A DNA stretch of 64,000 nucleotides from Candidatus Peribacteria bacterium (GCA_943357915.1 CALRGQ010000001.1:70816-134815), one strand, 5' to 3'; counted from the stretch's first letter, positions 51,389 through 61,244 are shown. The notes: generated by a model from the letters alone, not told the origin. Numbers and translations are program-made.

Positions 51389-52869
51389 CCGGGTGCGAAG
51401 ACGTAGAGAGAAGAAGAGGATATTGCGAACATACGGTCAGTTTGCCAGTCATAGACCAGTCCGTGGATTGTCGATTCTGTATCGTAGTTTTTCACGACCG
51501 GTCCGGCGCCTTGTGCAAATTGTATAAGATCAAGCACACGAATTTGATTGCTGGTCATACTGCCGCCGATGAACGCATATTTATTGCCGTAAATTGTAGC
51601 GATTGTTCGTATGTCCCCATCTGTTTCCAGTGTCCAAGGCCCGGGAGGGGGGCTTGGCACAGGGGAGAGGCCAATGTCGTACAATGTGAGTTCAGAAATC
51701 GTCGAGCCCTGTAACCGTCCGATGAGTGCGGAGGTCCCACTTATTGCCATGACGTTTCCATCCTGCGTGTCAGGCATATCGATGCCTACACCCGGCGCAA
51801 AGACCATGTTTTCAGGATCAAAAATATCAACGACGTGGAATTCGCCGACGTTGTACGAATTCGCTAGGTACGCATAACCGTTCTGGAGAGCGAGACCAAG
51901 AACACTACCGCTCACATTGAGGGAACTCAAAAGCGTCATGGGGTTGGTTTCACTCATTTGTACTGCCGTGAGCTGGTCGTTAATGGCATCGTCTAATGCC
52001 CCCACAAAGACGTGACTGCCGTAGATCGCGATACTGCGGGCCTTACCGTCTCCTGCTAGATCGAAACTGTTGATCAGGTTTCCGGTCGTGAGGTTCGTCG
52101 GATCGGTGATGTCATAGACTTGCACTTCTTTCGTCGTATCGTTGGTCGCGATATACAGACGGTTATCGACCGCCGTGATGCCATATGCAGAGGCACCGAG
52201 ATCAAAAGAACTCGCGACACGTACGGGACTCGCAGGATTGCTGACGTTGAAAATATAGAGACCTGTGTCACCGGGGGCTTGCGTACTTGTTACGTATGCA
52301 AACATGCCACTGATCGCAATACTGTGAAAATCCGGGGAGCCGCTGATCGTTGATTCTGCGATTTTTGTCATCGATGCCCAGTTACCGACGGTTGCAATTT
52401 TCTGCCAGTCTGTCAGTTGTGTTGTCAGCAATACCGACCCTGACCGTGTGTTGCCGAAATTCCATGTCACATTGGATTCAACCTCCAGCCAGTCTGTGCC
52501 TTTGGACGTCACAGTGACCCATGATGTATAACCGTTATTGTTGACGAGCGTGCCAGACCAGCTCCAGCCACTGGCGTTCAGTTTCAGTCCATGATCACCA
52601 GTTGTGACGGATGCAAAGCTTACGGTTCGCATTTGACGCACGGCTTCCAACTGCTGTTCTGCAAGAAAAGCAGCACGGGTTCGGTCACCACCTGCCGTTG
52701 TCGATCGTTCACCAAGAACGAGTGAAAGTCCGATGCCACCGAGAAAGACCGCAAAAATGGCAATGGCAAGAATTGCTTCCAGAAGAAGACTTCCGTGGTG
52801 CATTCCTGAAGAGGGCGGTAGAGAAACCACCCTCTTCTTTTTCTTTTCTGTATACAATCTGACGGACAT
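51385..52869 (-). CDS. Minor pilin fused to a beta-propeller-like domain
   Basis: 494 aa. After a basic leader the prepilin motif is G/SLLLEAILAIAIF with Glu5. From about residue 165 the protein consists of LVIVD-type repeats, such as LYIFNVSNPASPVRVAS and VQVYDITDPTNLTTG, predicted to form a beta-propeller. A large propeller on a pilin-type anchor suggests an adhesive tip or ligand-binding role. Starts nine bases after the preceding gene's stop. Confidence 0.78.
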   Translation of the reverse strand: MSVRLYTEKKKKRVVSLPPSSGMHHGSLLLEAILAIAIFAVFLGGIGLSLVLGERSTTAGGDRTRAAFLAEQQLEAVRQMRTVSFASVTTGDHGLKLNASGWSWSGTLVNNNGYTSWVTVTSKGTDWLEVESNVTWNFGNTRSGSVLLTTQLTDWQKIATVGNWASMTKIAESTISGSPDFHSIAISGMFAYVTSTQAPGDTGLYIFNVSNPASPVRVASSFDLGASAYGITAVDNRLYIATNDTTKEVQVYDITDPTNLTTGNLINSFDLAGDGKARSIAIYGSHVFVGALDDAINDQLTAVQMSETNPMTLLSSLNVSGSVLGLALQNGYAYLANSYNVGEFHVVDIFDPENMVFAPGVGIDMPDTQDGNVMAISGTSALIGRLQGSTISELTLYDIGLSPVPSPPPGPWTLETDGDIRTIATIYGNKYAFIGGSMTSNQIRVLDLIQFAQGAGPVVKNYDTESTIHGLVYDWQTDRMFAISSSSLYVFAPG

Positions 52870-52878
52870 GTCCTCAGT

Positions 52879-55791
52879 TTAGTCGTCTCTGCTTTCAGAA
52901 ACCATACGCAGCAGTGATTCACTACAGCCGAACTGACGAGATGTCGTCACGTAAAATGAGAACAGATTTTTCATGGAGCGGTACAGAGACGGATACTCTG
53001 AGAAACGGTTATAGCCTTTCTCCTCGATGGCATCCAAAAGCTGTGCACAGCTGCAGCCACGCGTGTCTTCCAGAGTGTAGTCACTGATGGTTCTACGTGG
53101 GCCTGTGCGGAACACAGGAATCTTTTTTACATTTCCGCGGGCTCCAGTGAGAGCGTAACGGTCGAATGTCATGTATTCAGTCGGTACTGATTCCGGAACG
53201 GCGGTGCTAAACGGGCACAAGTCATCGCTGTTCTTGATGCCGTCTTGGTCCGTATCTTCGTTGTCTGATACCGATGATGAACTACTTGACGATGAAGAGG
53301 AGGAAGACGATGACGAACTGGAACTACTCGACGATGCACAACTTCCTAATGATGCCGGGCGATCGACTGAGATAATGGCGACCGCATCATGATACCTGGC
53401 TTTGGTTGCATTGCCGATTTCGACCATATATACAACGTCGTGGCTCGTAAGTTTCACTTTGGCGCTGTCATCAAGCAGGTCTCGGAGGTACTTTTTCATC
53501 TCACCGCTTGCGAGGAGGCCAGAGAGCCCGCTAAAGGTCTGGTTCGCCTGGACGACTCGCACGCGTGCATCATTGCGTCCCGATACGACGGTACGATTAA
53601 AGACCCATGAGTAACGGCCGGTGAATTCCAGCATGATTTTACTGCCGGACGGAACGTCTCTGAGTACCGTGAGTTCATTGCCGCGGAGACTTCGGTAACT
53701 ATTGAGCTGCTGCCATGACACTCCGTCATTGAGTGAGATTCTGGCGCGTACATCAATACGTGGCCCTCGTTCTCCGTAGGTCACTTCAGATCCTGCGATC
53801 TTCACTGTAATGTCAGCCATACCCTGGAGTGTTAGTAAGCCGCTTGCATTCACTGTATAGGGCACTGCACACGCGTCGACGACGGGCACAGAAGAAGAGC
53901 TGGAGGATGAGCTGGACGAGCTAGAAGAACTGGATGACGAACTGGCGTCACTGGGATTTCCTTCGGCCCAATAGAGAATCACACCGTCGTCTTCGGTTAT
54001 GACTCGTGTCTTGAATGTCATAAATTTGACGTTCGGACCTGCAACAAATTCATCGCCATCCGACGTGTCGTTCACGATGCCATCTGTCGGATTTTCCGAC
54101 GCGTCTTGATCAACCTCGTTTACTGTGGAGGTGATGTACGCATGATTAAATTTTACATCGATATCAGCGATCTCTTTGCCGCTGCTGTTTGCATGTGATC
54201 CATGATTACGAATGCGAATCCAGCCATTGCCACGCTCAAAGGCAATGCCTTTCACATCTTCTACGATACCGTTATCAATAATCGTGATCCCATTTTTATC
54301 TTTGAGTGGGATCCACTGGTTCTCTGTGAAGGCCACGGAATTCGGCCCGCCGTAGATTGCCTTCCTCAGGTCACCGTTACCGGTATTTTCCATGCGATCG
54401 AAATGCAATTTCACACGCGCTTTGGAAGAATCCGTACATGTCTGTGGTTTTTCCGTGAATGTCACGAGGACGACAGCGTCTTGGAAGTCCGAAGATCTCT
54501 GGTCAAGTGTGCCAAGTTCTACCAAGAACAGGACGTCTCTGGGGCCGATACTCACTTTGCCCTTGGAATCAATGACGTTTTTGAGAAAGGATTCGAGCGA
54601 CTGTTGGTTATCAAATGGGGCATATCGCGGTACTGAATCACCATTTCTCAAAGCGTAGGTGTGACCATCGTTCGCATTCGATGTGTATGTTTTATTAAAG
54701 AGCCATGAGTAGCGGCCATGAAAGCGCAGAACGATCGGCGTGCCGTCGGGAAGATTCGTCAGCGTCTGCGTTTCATTGCCCAGAACTGCCTTGCCTCCAA
54801 AGAGATCCGCCCATTCCGTTCCGTCATTCGTGGACGCAGAAACACGAACGTCAACTTTTGGTCCACCGGCACCGTAGGTAATTGAAGAGCCGAGCACTTT
54901 TACTTTGACATCATTCGTACCTGCAGTCTTTAGATTTGCGCCATTCCCCAGTGAAAAACGGACATCACATGGGAGTTCTCCTCCACCTGTACCTCCAGAC
55001 GTTTCTCCCCCCGTCGTACCGGATGTTTCTCCTTCGGTCGTTCCAGACGTCGTTCCAGATGTTTCTCCTTCGGTCGTTCCAGACGTCGTTCCTGATGCCT
55101 CCCCCTCAGTCGTTCCCGAAGTCGTACCGGATGCTTCTCCTTCGGTCGTTCCAGACGTCGTTCCTGATGTCTCCCCCTCAGTCGTTCCCGAAGTCGTACC
55201 GGATGTTTCTCCTTCGGTCGTACCCGAAGTCGTTCCTGATGTTGTACCTGCTGTATTACCTCCGGTTGAGCCGACGCCGCTACAGAAACCTTTCAAAACC
55301 TTGCTCACTTTGAGAATACCATTATTGTCGATAGTGATCGTCCGATACGCATCGGTGGCCACGGAATACACGCAGGTTGTGCCAGTGGCGTTTGGGAGAC
55401 CGCTGACGCGGGCAAATGATACTTCTGACAGACCGTCTATTTCGATGTTTCCAGGAAGCGGGAAACTGACGTCCTTTTCGCTGCTTCTGGATGCATAGTC
55501 CTCACCTGCGTAGAGTGTGCCGTCTGGAAAATAGACTCCCCATGTGGAATCAAATTTCCCCGTCTGCGACAGTGTTTGCGCTGTTCGTACGGCTTGGACC
55601 AAGTGTTCCGTTGCAGTATCCAGATCCGTGTAGATCTGAAACTGTCGATACATCGGGATGGTGATGCCTGCCGTTACCGCCATGAGGCCGATGGTGAGCA
55701 TGAGTTCAATTGCCGTAAATCCACGTCCGAAGATACGGATGCGCTTCGGCTTTGCGTGGAATTTTGCAGCATGCTTCTTGACGGTAGCCAT
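52879..55791 (-). CDS. 970-aa pilin-anchored surface protein with Thr/Gly and Ser tracts
   Basis: Start at 55791 (MATVKKHAAK). Prepilin site G/FTAIE with Glu5 follows a basic leader, then a GspH-like head to about residue 175. A Thr/Gly-rich spacer of about six 12-residue units (SGTTSGTTEGET) follows. Two homologous beta domains share (V/I)DVR, GRYSW(L/V)FN(K/R)T and DA(V/I) blocks and are separated by a run of about 18 Ser. A second, longer Ser run leads to a calcium-type DTDQDGIKNSDDLC and a Cys-containing end. Likely a long fibre or adhesin carried by the pilus. Confidence 0.75.
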   Translation of the reverse strand: MATVKKHAAKFHAKPKRIRIFGRGFTAIELMLTIGLMAVTAGITIPMYRQFQIYTDLDTATEHLVQAVRTAQTLSQTGKFDSTWGVYFPDGTLYAGEDYASRSSEKDVSFPLPGNIEIDGLSEVSFARVSGLPNATGTTCVYSVATDAYRTITIDNNGILKVSKVLKGFCSGVGSTGGNTAGTTSGTTSGTTEGETSGTTSGTTEGETSGTTSGTTEGEASGTTSGTTEGEASGTTSGTTEGETSGTTSGTTEGETSGTTGGETSGGTGGGELPCDVRFSLGNGANLKTAGTNDVKVKVLGSSITYGAGGPKVDVRVSASTNDGTEWADLFGGKAVLGNETQTLTNLPDGTPIVLRFHGRYSWLFNKTYTSNANDGHTYALRNGDSVPRYAPFDNQQSLESFLKNVIDSKGKVSIGPRDVLFLVELGTLDQRSSDFQDAVVLVTFTEKPQTCTDSSKARVKLHFDRMENTGNGDLRKAIYGGPNSVAFTENQWIPLKDKNGITIIDNGIVEDVKGIAFERGNGWIRIRNHGSHANSSGKEIADIDVKFNHAYITSTVNEVDQDASENPTDGIVNDTSDGDEFVAGPNVKFMTFKTRVITEDDGVILYWAEGNPSDASSSSSSSSSSSSSSSSSSVPVVDACAVPYTVNASGLLTLQGMADITVKIAGSEVTYGERGPRIDVRARISLNDGVSWQQLNSYRSLRGNELTVLRDVPSGSKIMLEFTGRYSWVFNRTVVSGRNDARVRVVQANQTFSGLSGLLASGEMKKYLRDLLDDSAKVKLTSHDVVYMVEIGNATKARYHDAVAIISVDRPASLGSCASSSSSSSSSSSSSSSSSSSSSVSDNEDTDQDGIKNSDDLCPFSTAVPESVPTEYMTFDRYALTGARGNVKKIPVFRTGPRRTISDYTLEDTRGCSCAQLLDAIEEKGYNRFSEYPSLYRSMKNLFSFYVTTSRQFGCSESLLRMVSESRDD
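53886..53945. repeat. Poly-serine coding tract 1
   Basis: Mixed AGC/TCC-type codons give about 18 consecutive Ser; codon mixing means the tract is kept at protein level rather than by slippage of one triplet. Confidence 0.75.
55005..55250. repeat. 36-bp tandem repeat coding the Thr/Gly/Glu spacer
   Basis: Units of about 36 bases such as GATGTTTCTCCTTCGGTCGT with partial variation, about six copies. Confidence 0.8.
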
Positions 55792-55819
55792 ACGAGATGA
55801 GGGAGAAATATAAAGATAT

Positions 55820-57088
55820 TTATTTACCAACATTTCCGACGATTGAGTAGATAGGAATGATAATAGACAGCGCAATAGTACCAACCAGTCCTCCAATAAA
55901 AAGAAGAAGCATTGGCTCCATAATAACAGGAAGACGTTGGGCGGCCTCCTCCGCTTTTCTTGCATAAATATCTGAGATCCGCATAAGCATGTCTGATATT
56001 CTACCCGATTTTTCGCCCGTGATGATAAGTTGCTGGACAGAAGCGGGTAGAAGTTTTTTTGTGTCTTTTATCGACGTAAATGCTGCGCTAAAAGATTGGC
56101 CAACTTCGATCTCGTTTGCGAGCTTGAGATAAAACTCTCGGTAGAAGATGGTATCTGTGACGTGGGCCATCGAGCGGATAGACTCGACGATCGGCACTCC
56201 CGCTTTCAGAAGACTGCCTAATATCACGCCAAAACGTGCAATTGTCGCAGCTCGTGCCATCGTCCCGATACCAGGGGTTTTAAAAATACATCGCTGTGCC
56301 GGACCACGGAGTCTTGTAAAACGACAGATCAGAAATATAAATACAAATCCGGCGACTGTAAGGGGGACAGCGACAGAACCATTTTTTTTGAAAAAATCGG
56401 CGATAAAAATAATGATGCGAGTACTGAGCGGGAGCTCGGCATTGAGTGTCAGAAGCACGTCCACAAGTTTTGGTAGCACGAACCATGAAAGGCCAAGTGT
56501 GATGCCGACAGTGAGCGTGAGCACGATTGTTGGATAGATCATGGCCATCTGCACTTTTGACCGAAGTGCACGATCCTTCTCTTGCTGTACCGACAGATAC
56601 TCCATGTTTTTACTCAGAGCTCCGGATTCCTCACCGATGCGGATGAGAGCAAGCGCGTACGTTGAGAAAAAGTTCTGGTGATCCATAGACATCCACAGCG
56701 GGATACCACTCTCTACTTCATCAATAATACGGCTCACTATTTTTTTCATCGGTTTTACGCGGATCTCAAGCTGAATTGTTTTGAGTGCATCCACGACGGA
56801 GAGGCCGGAGTTGAGAAGAATAGCGAGATTTTCGATGAAGTGAGCTTTCTCTCGGCCGAGTCCGAAACTAGCAAACATACCGGCGATCTGCTTCATGCCA
56901 GACTTTTGCTGTGTCCGAGAACTGTCTGTGGATACGATAGCCTCCTTCGTTTTTTTTATGGACGCCGTGACGGAATTCTTCTCTTGTTGCACAGCCGGAG
57001 CCTCCGCTTTTGTGGCTGTGTCGGGAACCAGAACTCCCAGTAATTTTTCGGGTTCTTTACTCGCCTGCGGACTAGAGGGTGTTGGCAT
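55820..57088 (-). CDS. pilC: Type IV pilus inner-membrane platform protein
   Basis: About 422 aa GspF/PilC protein. Two copies of the GspF domain are visible: the first begins ENLAILLNSGLSVVDAL and the second FGVILGSLLKAGVPIVESI; hydrophobic helices follow each. The track starts at 57130, overlapping pilB by 59 bases; MPTPSSPQ at 57088 reduces the overlap to 17. Recruits PilB to the assembly platform. Confidence 0.92.
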   Translation of the reverse strand: MPTPSSPQASKEPEKLLGVLVPDTATKAEAPAVQQEKNSVTASIKKTKEAIVSTDSSRTQQKSGMKQIAGMFASFGLGREKAHFIENLAILLNSGLSVVDALKTIQLEIRVKPMKKIVSRIIDEVESGIPLWMSMDHQNFFSTYALALIRIGEESGALSKNMEYLSVQQEKDRALRSKVQMAMIYPTIVLTLTVGITLGLSWFVLPKLVDVLLTLNAELPLSTRIIIFIADFFKKNGSVAVPLTVAGFVFIFLICRFTRLRGPAQRCIFKTPGIGTMARAATIARFGVILGSLLKAGVPIVESIRSMAHVTDTIFYREFYLKLANEIEVGQSFSAAFTSIKDTKKLLPASVQQLIITGEKSGRISDMLMRISDIYARKAEEAAQRLPVIMEPMLLLFIGGLVGTIALSIIIPIYSIVGNVGK

Positions 57089-58862
57089 CAGCTTTTTTAA
57101 TGAAATAGATTTCTTCCGGCGGAGCTGCAATGCGCATTAACTCTTCTATGGTCGTCATACCTGCTTTCACTTTGTCGAGTCCGTCTTCAAAGAGGAACAT
57201 GAACCCGTGTTCGCGTGCCTTCAGGAGCAGCGTCGTGCTGTTCTTCTTCTGAACAATCAGTTCTTCCAGATCTTTATCAATTTGCAGTAATTCGTAAATG
57301 CCGATGCGTCCGCGATAACCGGTGTTACCGCAGGCTTCGCAGCCCTTGCCGCGGTAGAGGTGCACCGGCTCGGAACCCGTGAAGTAGTGTCCCGCACCCT
57401 TAAAGAGAGCGCACGCTTCTGTCGCTGGAATCGTAAAACTAAACCGACAGTTCGGACAGATTTTACGGGCGAGACGCTGGGCGACAATGACTTCCAGTGT
57501 CGATGCGAGCAAGAAAGGTTCTACTCCCATTTCGATCAAACGAGGGATGGCGGTTGCCGAATCATTGGCGTGGAGTGTCGAGAACAAGAGGTGACCGGTT
57601 AGCGCCGCGTTCACTGCGATGCTCGCTGTTTCAGCATCACGAATCTCACCAACAAGGATGATATCCGGATCCTGACGGACGAGGGCTCGTAAGCCTTTTG
57701 CAAATGTGAGCCCGGTTCCTTGGTTGATTTGGATATGATTAATACCGGGGATTTTATACTCCACGGGATCTTCAACCGTAGAAATATTCACGTCAGGGCG
57801 GTTGCGCATCTTGATGAGCCCGTACAGTGTTGTCGATTTACCTGATCCCGTTGGGCCCGTCGTGAGGATCATGCCGAAAGGTTTATTTGCTGCTGCCTCC
57901 AGAATGCTTCGGTAGAGCTCGGAAAATCCAAGGTCGGCAAGCGTCAGGTTTCGTACATATTCCGAGAGAAGACGCATCACCACTTTTTCTCCATCAACGA
58001 TGGGAATAATGGACACACGGACATCCATGGTGCCGGCGCGTGACTTGTAACGGATGGCTCCGTCTTGCGCTGCGTAGTGCTCATCGATTCTGAGATTCGC
58101 TTCGATCTTGATGCGGTTAATGATGCCTTCGTAGAACGCTTTTGGGAGTCGTCCGGCTTCATGCATGACGCCGTCGACACGGAAGCGGACGATGACATCT
58201 TTTTCTTGCGGTTCGAAGTGGATATCAGATGCCTTCAGGCCCATCGCATCTTCGAAGATTTCCTCCAGCATTTCCGGAGCGACTTTCTTCTGTTTTTCCA
58301 TGATCGACTGAAAGCGCGTGGCGAGTGGTTTGTTGTAGAGCGCAAATGTTGCACTGATTGCGTTTTTTGGTGCGTAGACGAAATGCACTTCGCCTTCGAA
58401 TTTTTTTGTGACAACTTTCGTTTCTTTCCCCCAAAAATTCTTCTTACCTGCCGCTTGTGCGGCAGCTTTACCGGTGGGAATGTAGACATGCTGACCGATG
58501 TTGGTTTTCACCGCTTCTTCCAGGCCTTCGTATCCCGGGTCTGAGGTTGCGATGGTGATCTCCTTCTCCGGTGTATAGGCAACGGCAACAGCACTCACCG
58601 TTCGGGCAAACTCTTCCGGTAGTACTTCGACGATCTCGCGGGTCGGCGATTTTCCAATCAGATCATAGAATGGCAATTTGAAGTATTCGGCAAGCGCGTT
58701 CTCGAGTAATTCCGTTGTCAGCAAACGACGTTCAAACAAGATGATCCGCAGATCAATTCGTCGTTCATCAGCTTCGCTCAAGACTGCCTTCAGCTCTTCC
58801 TCACCCAGGTAACTCTGGCTGACGAGAATTTTGCCGAGTTCTTGATTGGAAATGACAGCCAT
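57072..58862 (-). CDS. pilB: Type IV pilus assembly ATPase
   Basis: 596-aa GspE-family hexameric ATPase. An N-terminal MshEN-like domain (residues 1-150) is followed by the catalytic core with Walker A TGPTGSGKST near 337, the Asp box EDPVEY, Walker B DPDIILVGEIRD, and a C4 zinc motif CPNC...CEACGNTGY. Powers pilus extension. No pilT retraction ATPase was seen in this window. Confidence 0.95.
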   Translation of the reverse strand: MAVISNQELGKILVSQSYLGEEELKAVLSEADERRIDLRIILFERRLLTTELLENALAEYFKLPFYDLIGKSPTREIVEVLPEEFARTVSAVAVAYTPEKEITIATSDPGYEGLEEAVKTNIGQHVYIPTGKAAAQAAGKKNFWGKETKVVTKKFEGEVHFVYAPKNAISATFALYNKPLATRFQSIMEKQKKVAPEMLEEIFEDAMGLKASDIHFEPQEKDVIVRFRVDGVMHEAGRLPKAFYEGIINRIKIEANLRIDEHYAAQDGAIRYKSRAGTMDVRVSIIPIVDGEKVVMRLLSEYVRNLTLADLGFSELYRSILEAAANKPFGMILTTGPTGSGKSTTLYGLIKMRNRPDVNISTVEDPVEYKIPGINHIQINQGTGLTFAKGLRALVRQDPDIILVGEIRDAETASIAVNAALTGHLLFSTLHANDSATAIPRLIEMGVEPFLLASTLEVIVAQRLARKICPNCRFSFTIPATEACALFKGAGHYFTGSEPVHLYRGKGCEACGNTGYRGRIGIYELLQIDKDLEELIVQKKNSTTLLLKAREHGFMFLFEDGLDKVKAGMTTIEELMRIAAPPEEIYFIKKADANTL

Positions 58863-58868
58863 ACAATA

Positions 58869-59315
58869 TTACACAACGGATTTGACGCGTTCGATAATTT
58901 CAGCGATCGGCGTATTTGATTTGACGAAGTAATCAACAGCTCCAAGCGCCTTCGTTTTAGCACGGTCTTCACTCTGTCCGAGGTTACTGATGACAATGAC
59001 TGGCACACAGAGCTTCTTATTGATCATTTCTTGTAGCACCCCAAAGCCATCCATCACCGGCATAATGAGATCCAGCAGCACGAGGTCAAACGTGTTTTTT
59101 GATAACTCCTCAATCGCATCATGGCCATTCGTGACGACCGTTGTTCCAAAGCCTTGGTTCTTGAGTTTCATTTCAAGTGCATGCGAGAGCGGCTTTTCGT
59201 CTTCGACGATCAAGATTTTTTTCCCGTTTGAGGCAGTCGGAGGCTTTGGCTCAGTAGCCGCAGGTTGCGGGGGTGCTGCCTTTTCCTCTGGTGGTGGCAT
59301 CGATTTTGGTGACAT
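58869..59315 (-). CDS. CheY-like response regulator heading the pilus operon
   Basis: About 148 aa. A Pro/Ala-rich leader (PPPEEKAAPPQPAAT) precedes a single receiver domain: acidic pocket ILIVEDEK, phosphoacceptor Asp in LVLLDLIMPVMDG, Thr/Ser position VIVISNLG and Lys in YFVKSN. No output domain, so it acts by protein contact. TGCTACAAT lies 10 bases before the ATG. It begins the pil operon and may pair with the kinase at its other end. Confidence 0.88.
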   Translation of the reverse strand: MSPKSMPPPEEKAAPPQPAATEPKPPTASNGKKILIVEDEKPLSHALEMKLKNQGFGTTVVTNGHDAIEELSKNTFDLVLLDLIMPVMDGFGVLQEMINKKLCVPVIVISNLGQSEDRAKTKALGAVDYFVKSNTPIAEIIERVKSVV

Positions 59316-59325
59316 AAATCTTAAT

Positions 59326-59334
59326 ATTGTAGCA
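59326..59334 (-). promoter_or_regulatory. Extended -10 of the pilus operon
   Basis: Minus-strand TGCTACAAT, 10 bases before the response-regulator ATG. Confidence 0.6.
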
Positions 59335-59382
59335 TAGATGAGCCACATTCACAATGTCCTGAATTACGGGTAAGCTGAATAT

Positions 59383-60927
59383 GTGTCTACTCCCGCCACA
59401 AGACGTGCGTTACTCTCTGTTGCCGATAAAGACGGCCTCATGGAATTTGCCAGTGTTTTGCATCACGCTGGCTATGAAATTCTCTCGACTGGCGGAACGG
59501 AAAAAGCGCTGAAGGATGCCGGAATCCCCGTGATATCCGCTGAAACAGTCACTAAGTTTCCTGAAGCCTTTGGTGGACGGGTAAAAACGATGCATCCGCT
59601 CATTATGGGCGGTATTCTTTTCAGGCGCGATGATGCAAGCCAGGTGGCTGAGGCTGAGGCGCTCGGTATTCGTCCTATTGATATCGTCGTTGTGAATTTG
59701 TATCCGTTTGAGAGCACGATTCGAAAAATCGGTTTTGTATCAGAACCCGGCAAAGCTCTTCCCGATGCTGCGATTGAACAGATCGATATCGGTGGTCCGA
59801 CGCTTCTCCGTAGCGCTGCGAAAAACCACTCGTCAGTGACCGTCGTGTGTAGTCCTGCCGATTATGGACGAGTGGCTGATCAGATCAAAAAATCCGGTGA
59901 GACAACTGTAGAACTTCGGCGTGAACTTGCTGCCAAGACTTTTTTGCACACGTGTGTCTATGACGCGCATATTGCCGAACAAATGGCAGGCGGTACCGCG
60001 GATGATGTGCTTTTGACGGGAGGGCGGACACTGCGATATGGCGAAAATCCGCATCAGTGGGGTAAGTTTTTTGAGATTCATGGAACGCCTCAGCAGCTCT
60101 GGAAACAGCTTCAGGGTAAGGAATTGAGCTATTTAAATATTCTCGATGGTGATGCTGCGTGGCGCATGGTCTGTGAATTCGAGCAGCCGACAGTCGTCAT
60201 GGTCAAGCATGCAAACCCCAGTGGCATCGCGTCGGATACCACGATCGAGAATGCGTTTCAAAAAGCGTATGATACGGACAGACTTTCGGCATTCGGTGTC
60301 ATCATTGCGCTTAATCGTCCGTGCACAAAAACAGTTGCCGACAAAATTATCGATCAGAAAATTTTCGTTGAGGTTATTCTTGCTCCGATGTTTGATCAAG
60401 ATGCTTTGGAACTCTTGAAAAGCAAACCGAATATTCGTTTACTCTCGATGGGCGACACGCGATTTTCTGAAAATACCGTCTACCGGTCTGCGTTTGGTGG
60501 CATGCTGGTCCAGAATGATGACGTCCGCGTGCTTGCAGCGAAAGATCTGATCTGTGTCACAAAAAAACAGCCAACGGATAGTGAAATGCGAGACCTTCTT
60601 TTTGCATGGAAAGTCGTGAAACATGCAAAATCCAACGCCATTGTTCTCGCAAAAAACGCAACGACTGTCGGCATCGGATGTGGGCAAACGAGCCGAGTGG
60701 ACGCGACGTGGATTGCACTCAAGCGAGCCCAAGAACAAGCCAAAAACTCGGTACTCGCTTCCGATGCATTCTTCCCGTTTCCGGACGCCATCGAAGAAGC
60801 GGCGAAGCAGGGGATTTCAGCCGTCATTCAGCCAGGAGGATCCGTCCGCGATGCTGACGTCTTCAAACGTGCGGATGAACTAGGACTTGCGATGGTGCTG
60901 ACGGGGGTGAGGGCTTTCCGACATTAG
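59383..60927 (+). CDS. purH: Bifunctional AICAR transformylase / IMP cyclohydrolase
   Basis: 514 aa, last two steps of purine synthesis. The N-terminal MGS-like cyclohydrolase has STGGTEKALKDAGI and GRVKTMHPLIMGGIL. The transformylase part has RYGENPHQWG, VMVKHANPSGIA and the closing PGGSVRDADV. Start is GTG at 59383. With pyrB and pyrC this shows partial de novo nucleotide synthesis, more than many Patescibacteria keep. Confidence 0.95.
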   Translation: MSTPATRRALLSVADKDGLMEFASVLHHAGYEILSTGGTEKALKDAGIPVISAETVTKFPEAFGGRVKTMHPLIMGGILFRRDDASQVAEAEALGIRPIDIVVVNLYPFESTIRKIGFVSEPGKALPDAAIEQIDIGGPTLLRSAAKNHSSVTVVCSPADYGRVADQIKKSGETTVELRRELAAKTFLHTCVYDAHIAEQMAGGTADDVLLTGGRTLRYGENPHQWGKFFEIHGTPQQLWKQLQGKELSYLNILDGDAAWRMVCEFEQPTVVMVKHANPSGIASDTTIENAFQKAYDTDRLSAFGVIIALNRPCTKTVADKIIDQKIFVEVILAPMFDQDALELLKSKPNIRLLSMGDTRFSENTVYRSAFGGMLVQNDDVRVLAAKDLICVTKKQPTDSEMRDLLFAWKVVKHAKSNAIVLAKNATTVGIGCGQTSRVDATWIALKRAQEQAKNSVLASDAFFPFPDAIEEAAKQGISAVIQPGGSVRDADVFKRADELGLAMVLTGVRAFRH

Positions 60928-60967
60928 TTCTCGATATGTCCCGCAAAAACGCGGGACTACTCGAACT
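60926..60967. other. Long inverted repeat after purH
   Basis: AGTTCTCGA...TCGAACT arms enclose a GTCCCGC/GCGGGAC stem. No T-run follows. Confidence 0.6.
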
Positions 60968-60987
60968 GACAGAGCCTGCTTGTAAAC

Positions 60988-61018
60988 AAAAAAAACCTCC
61001 CCGCGATTCGAGGAGGTT
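60988..61018 (-). terminator. Terminator of the 67-aa gene
   Basis: Minus-strand AACCTCC, 11-base loop, GGAGGTT then a T-run of at least six. Confidence 0.8.
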
Positions 61019-61040
61019 GCTTCATCATGTGTGCATTACG

Positions 61041-61244
61041 TTACGCTGCTTTTCTATCAAGAGAGATTTTGGTGCCTACGTCCTCAGAATCTTCAATATC
61101 ATCAATTATCGCCACTGCCGAACTTTGCACGTCTGACCGAGCTGCATCGACAGTTGGAAACGGTAGGATATCGCTAGCATCTGGTGTCTTTTTCATAGCA
61201 TCGCCAACCTCTACTGCCTGTAGGTTTTCAGTTTCATGTGTCAT
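61041..61244 (-). CDS. Small acidic hypothetical protein
   Basis: 67 aa starting MTHETENLQAVEVG, acidic, with no Cys and no membrane helix. No family recognised. Support for reality is the strong terminator 22 bases after its stop on the same strand. The plus-strand ORF over the same bases is treated as a shadow. Confidence 0.55.
   Translation of the reverse strand: MTHETENLQAVEVGDAMKKTPDASDILPFPTVDAARSDVQSSAVAIIDDIEDSEDVGTKISLDRKAA

Noticed and set aside
53171-55498. Plus-strand ORFs rich in Asp/Glu or Pro/Val
   Set aside because: Antisense readings of the serine and Thr/Gly tracts of the pilus fibre gene.
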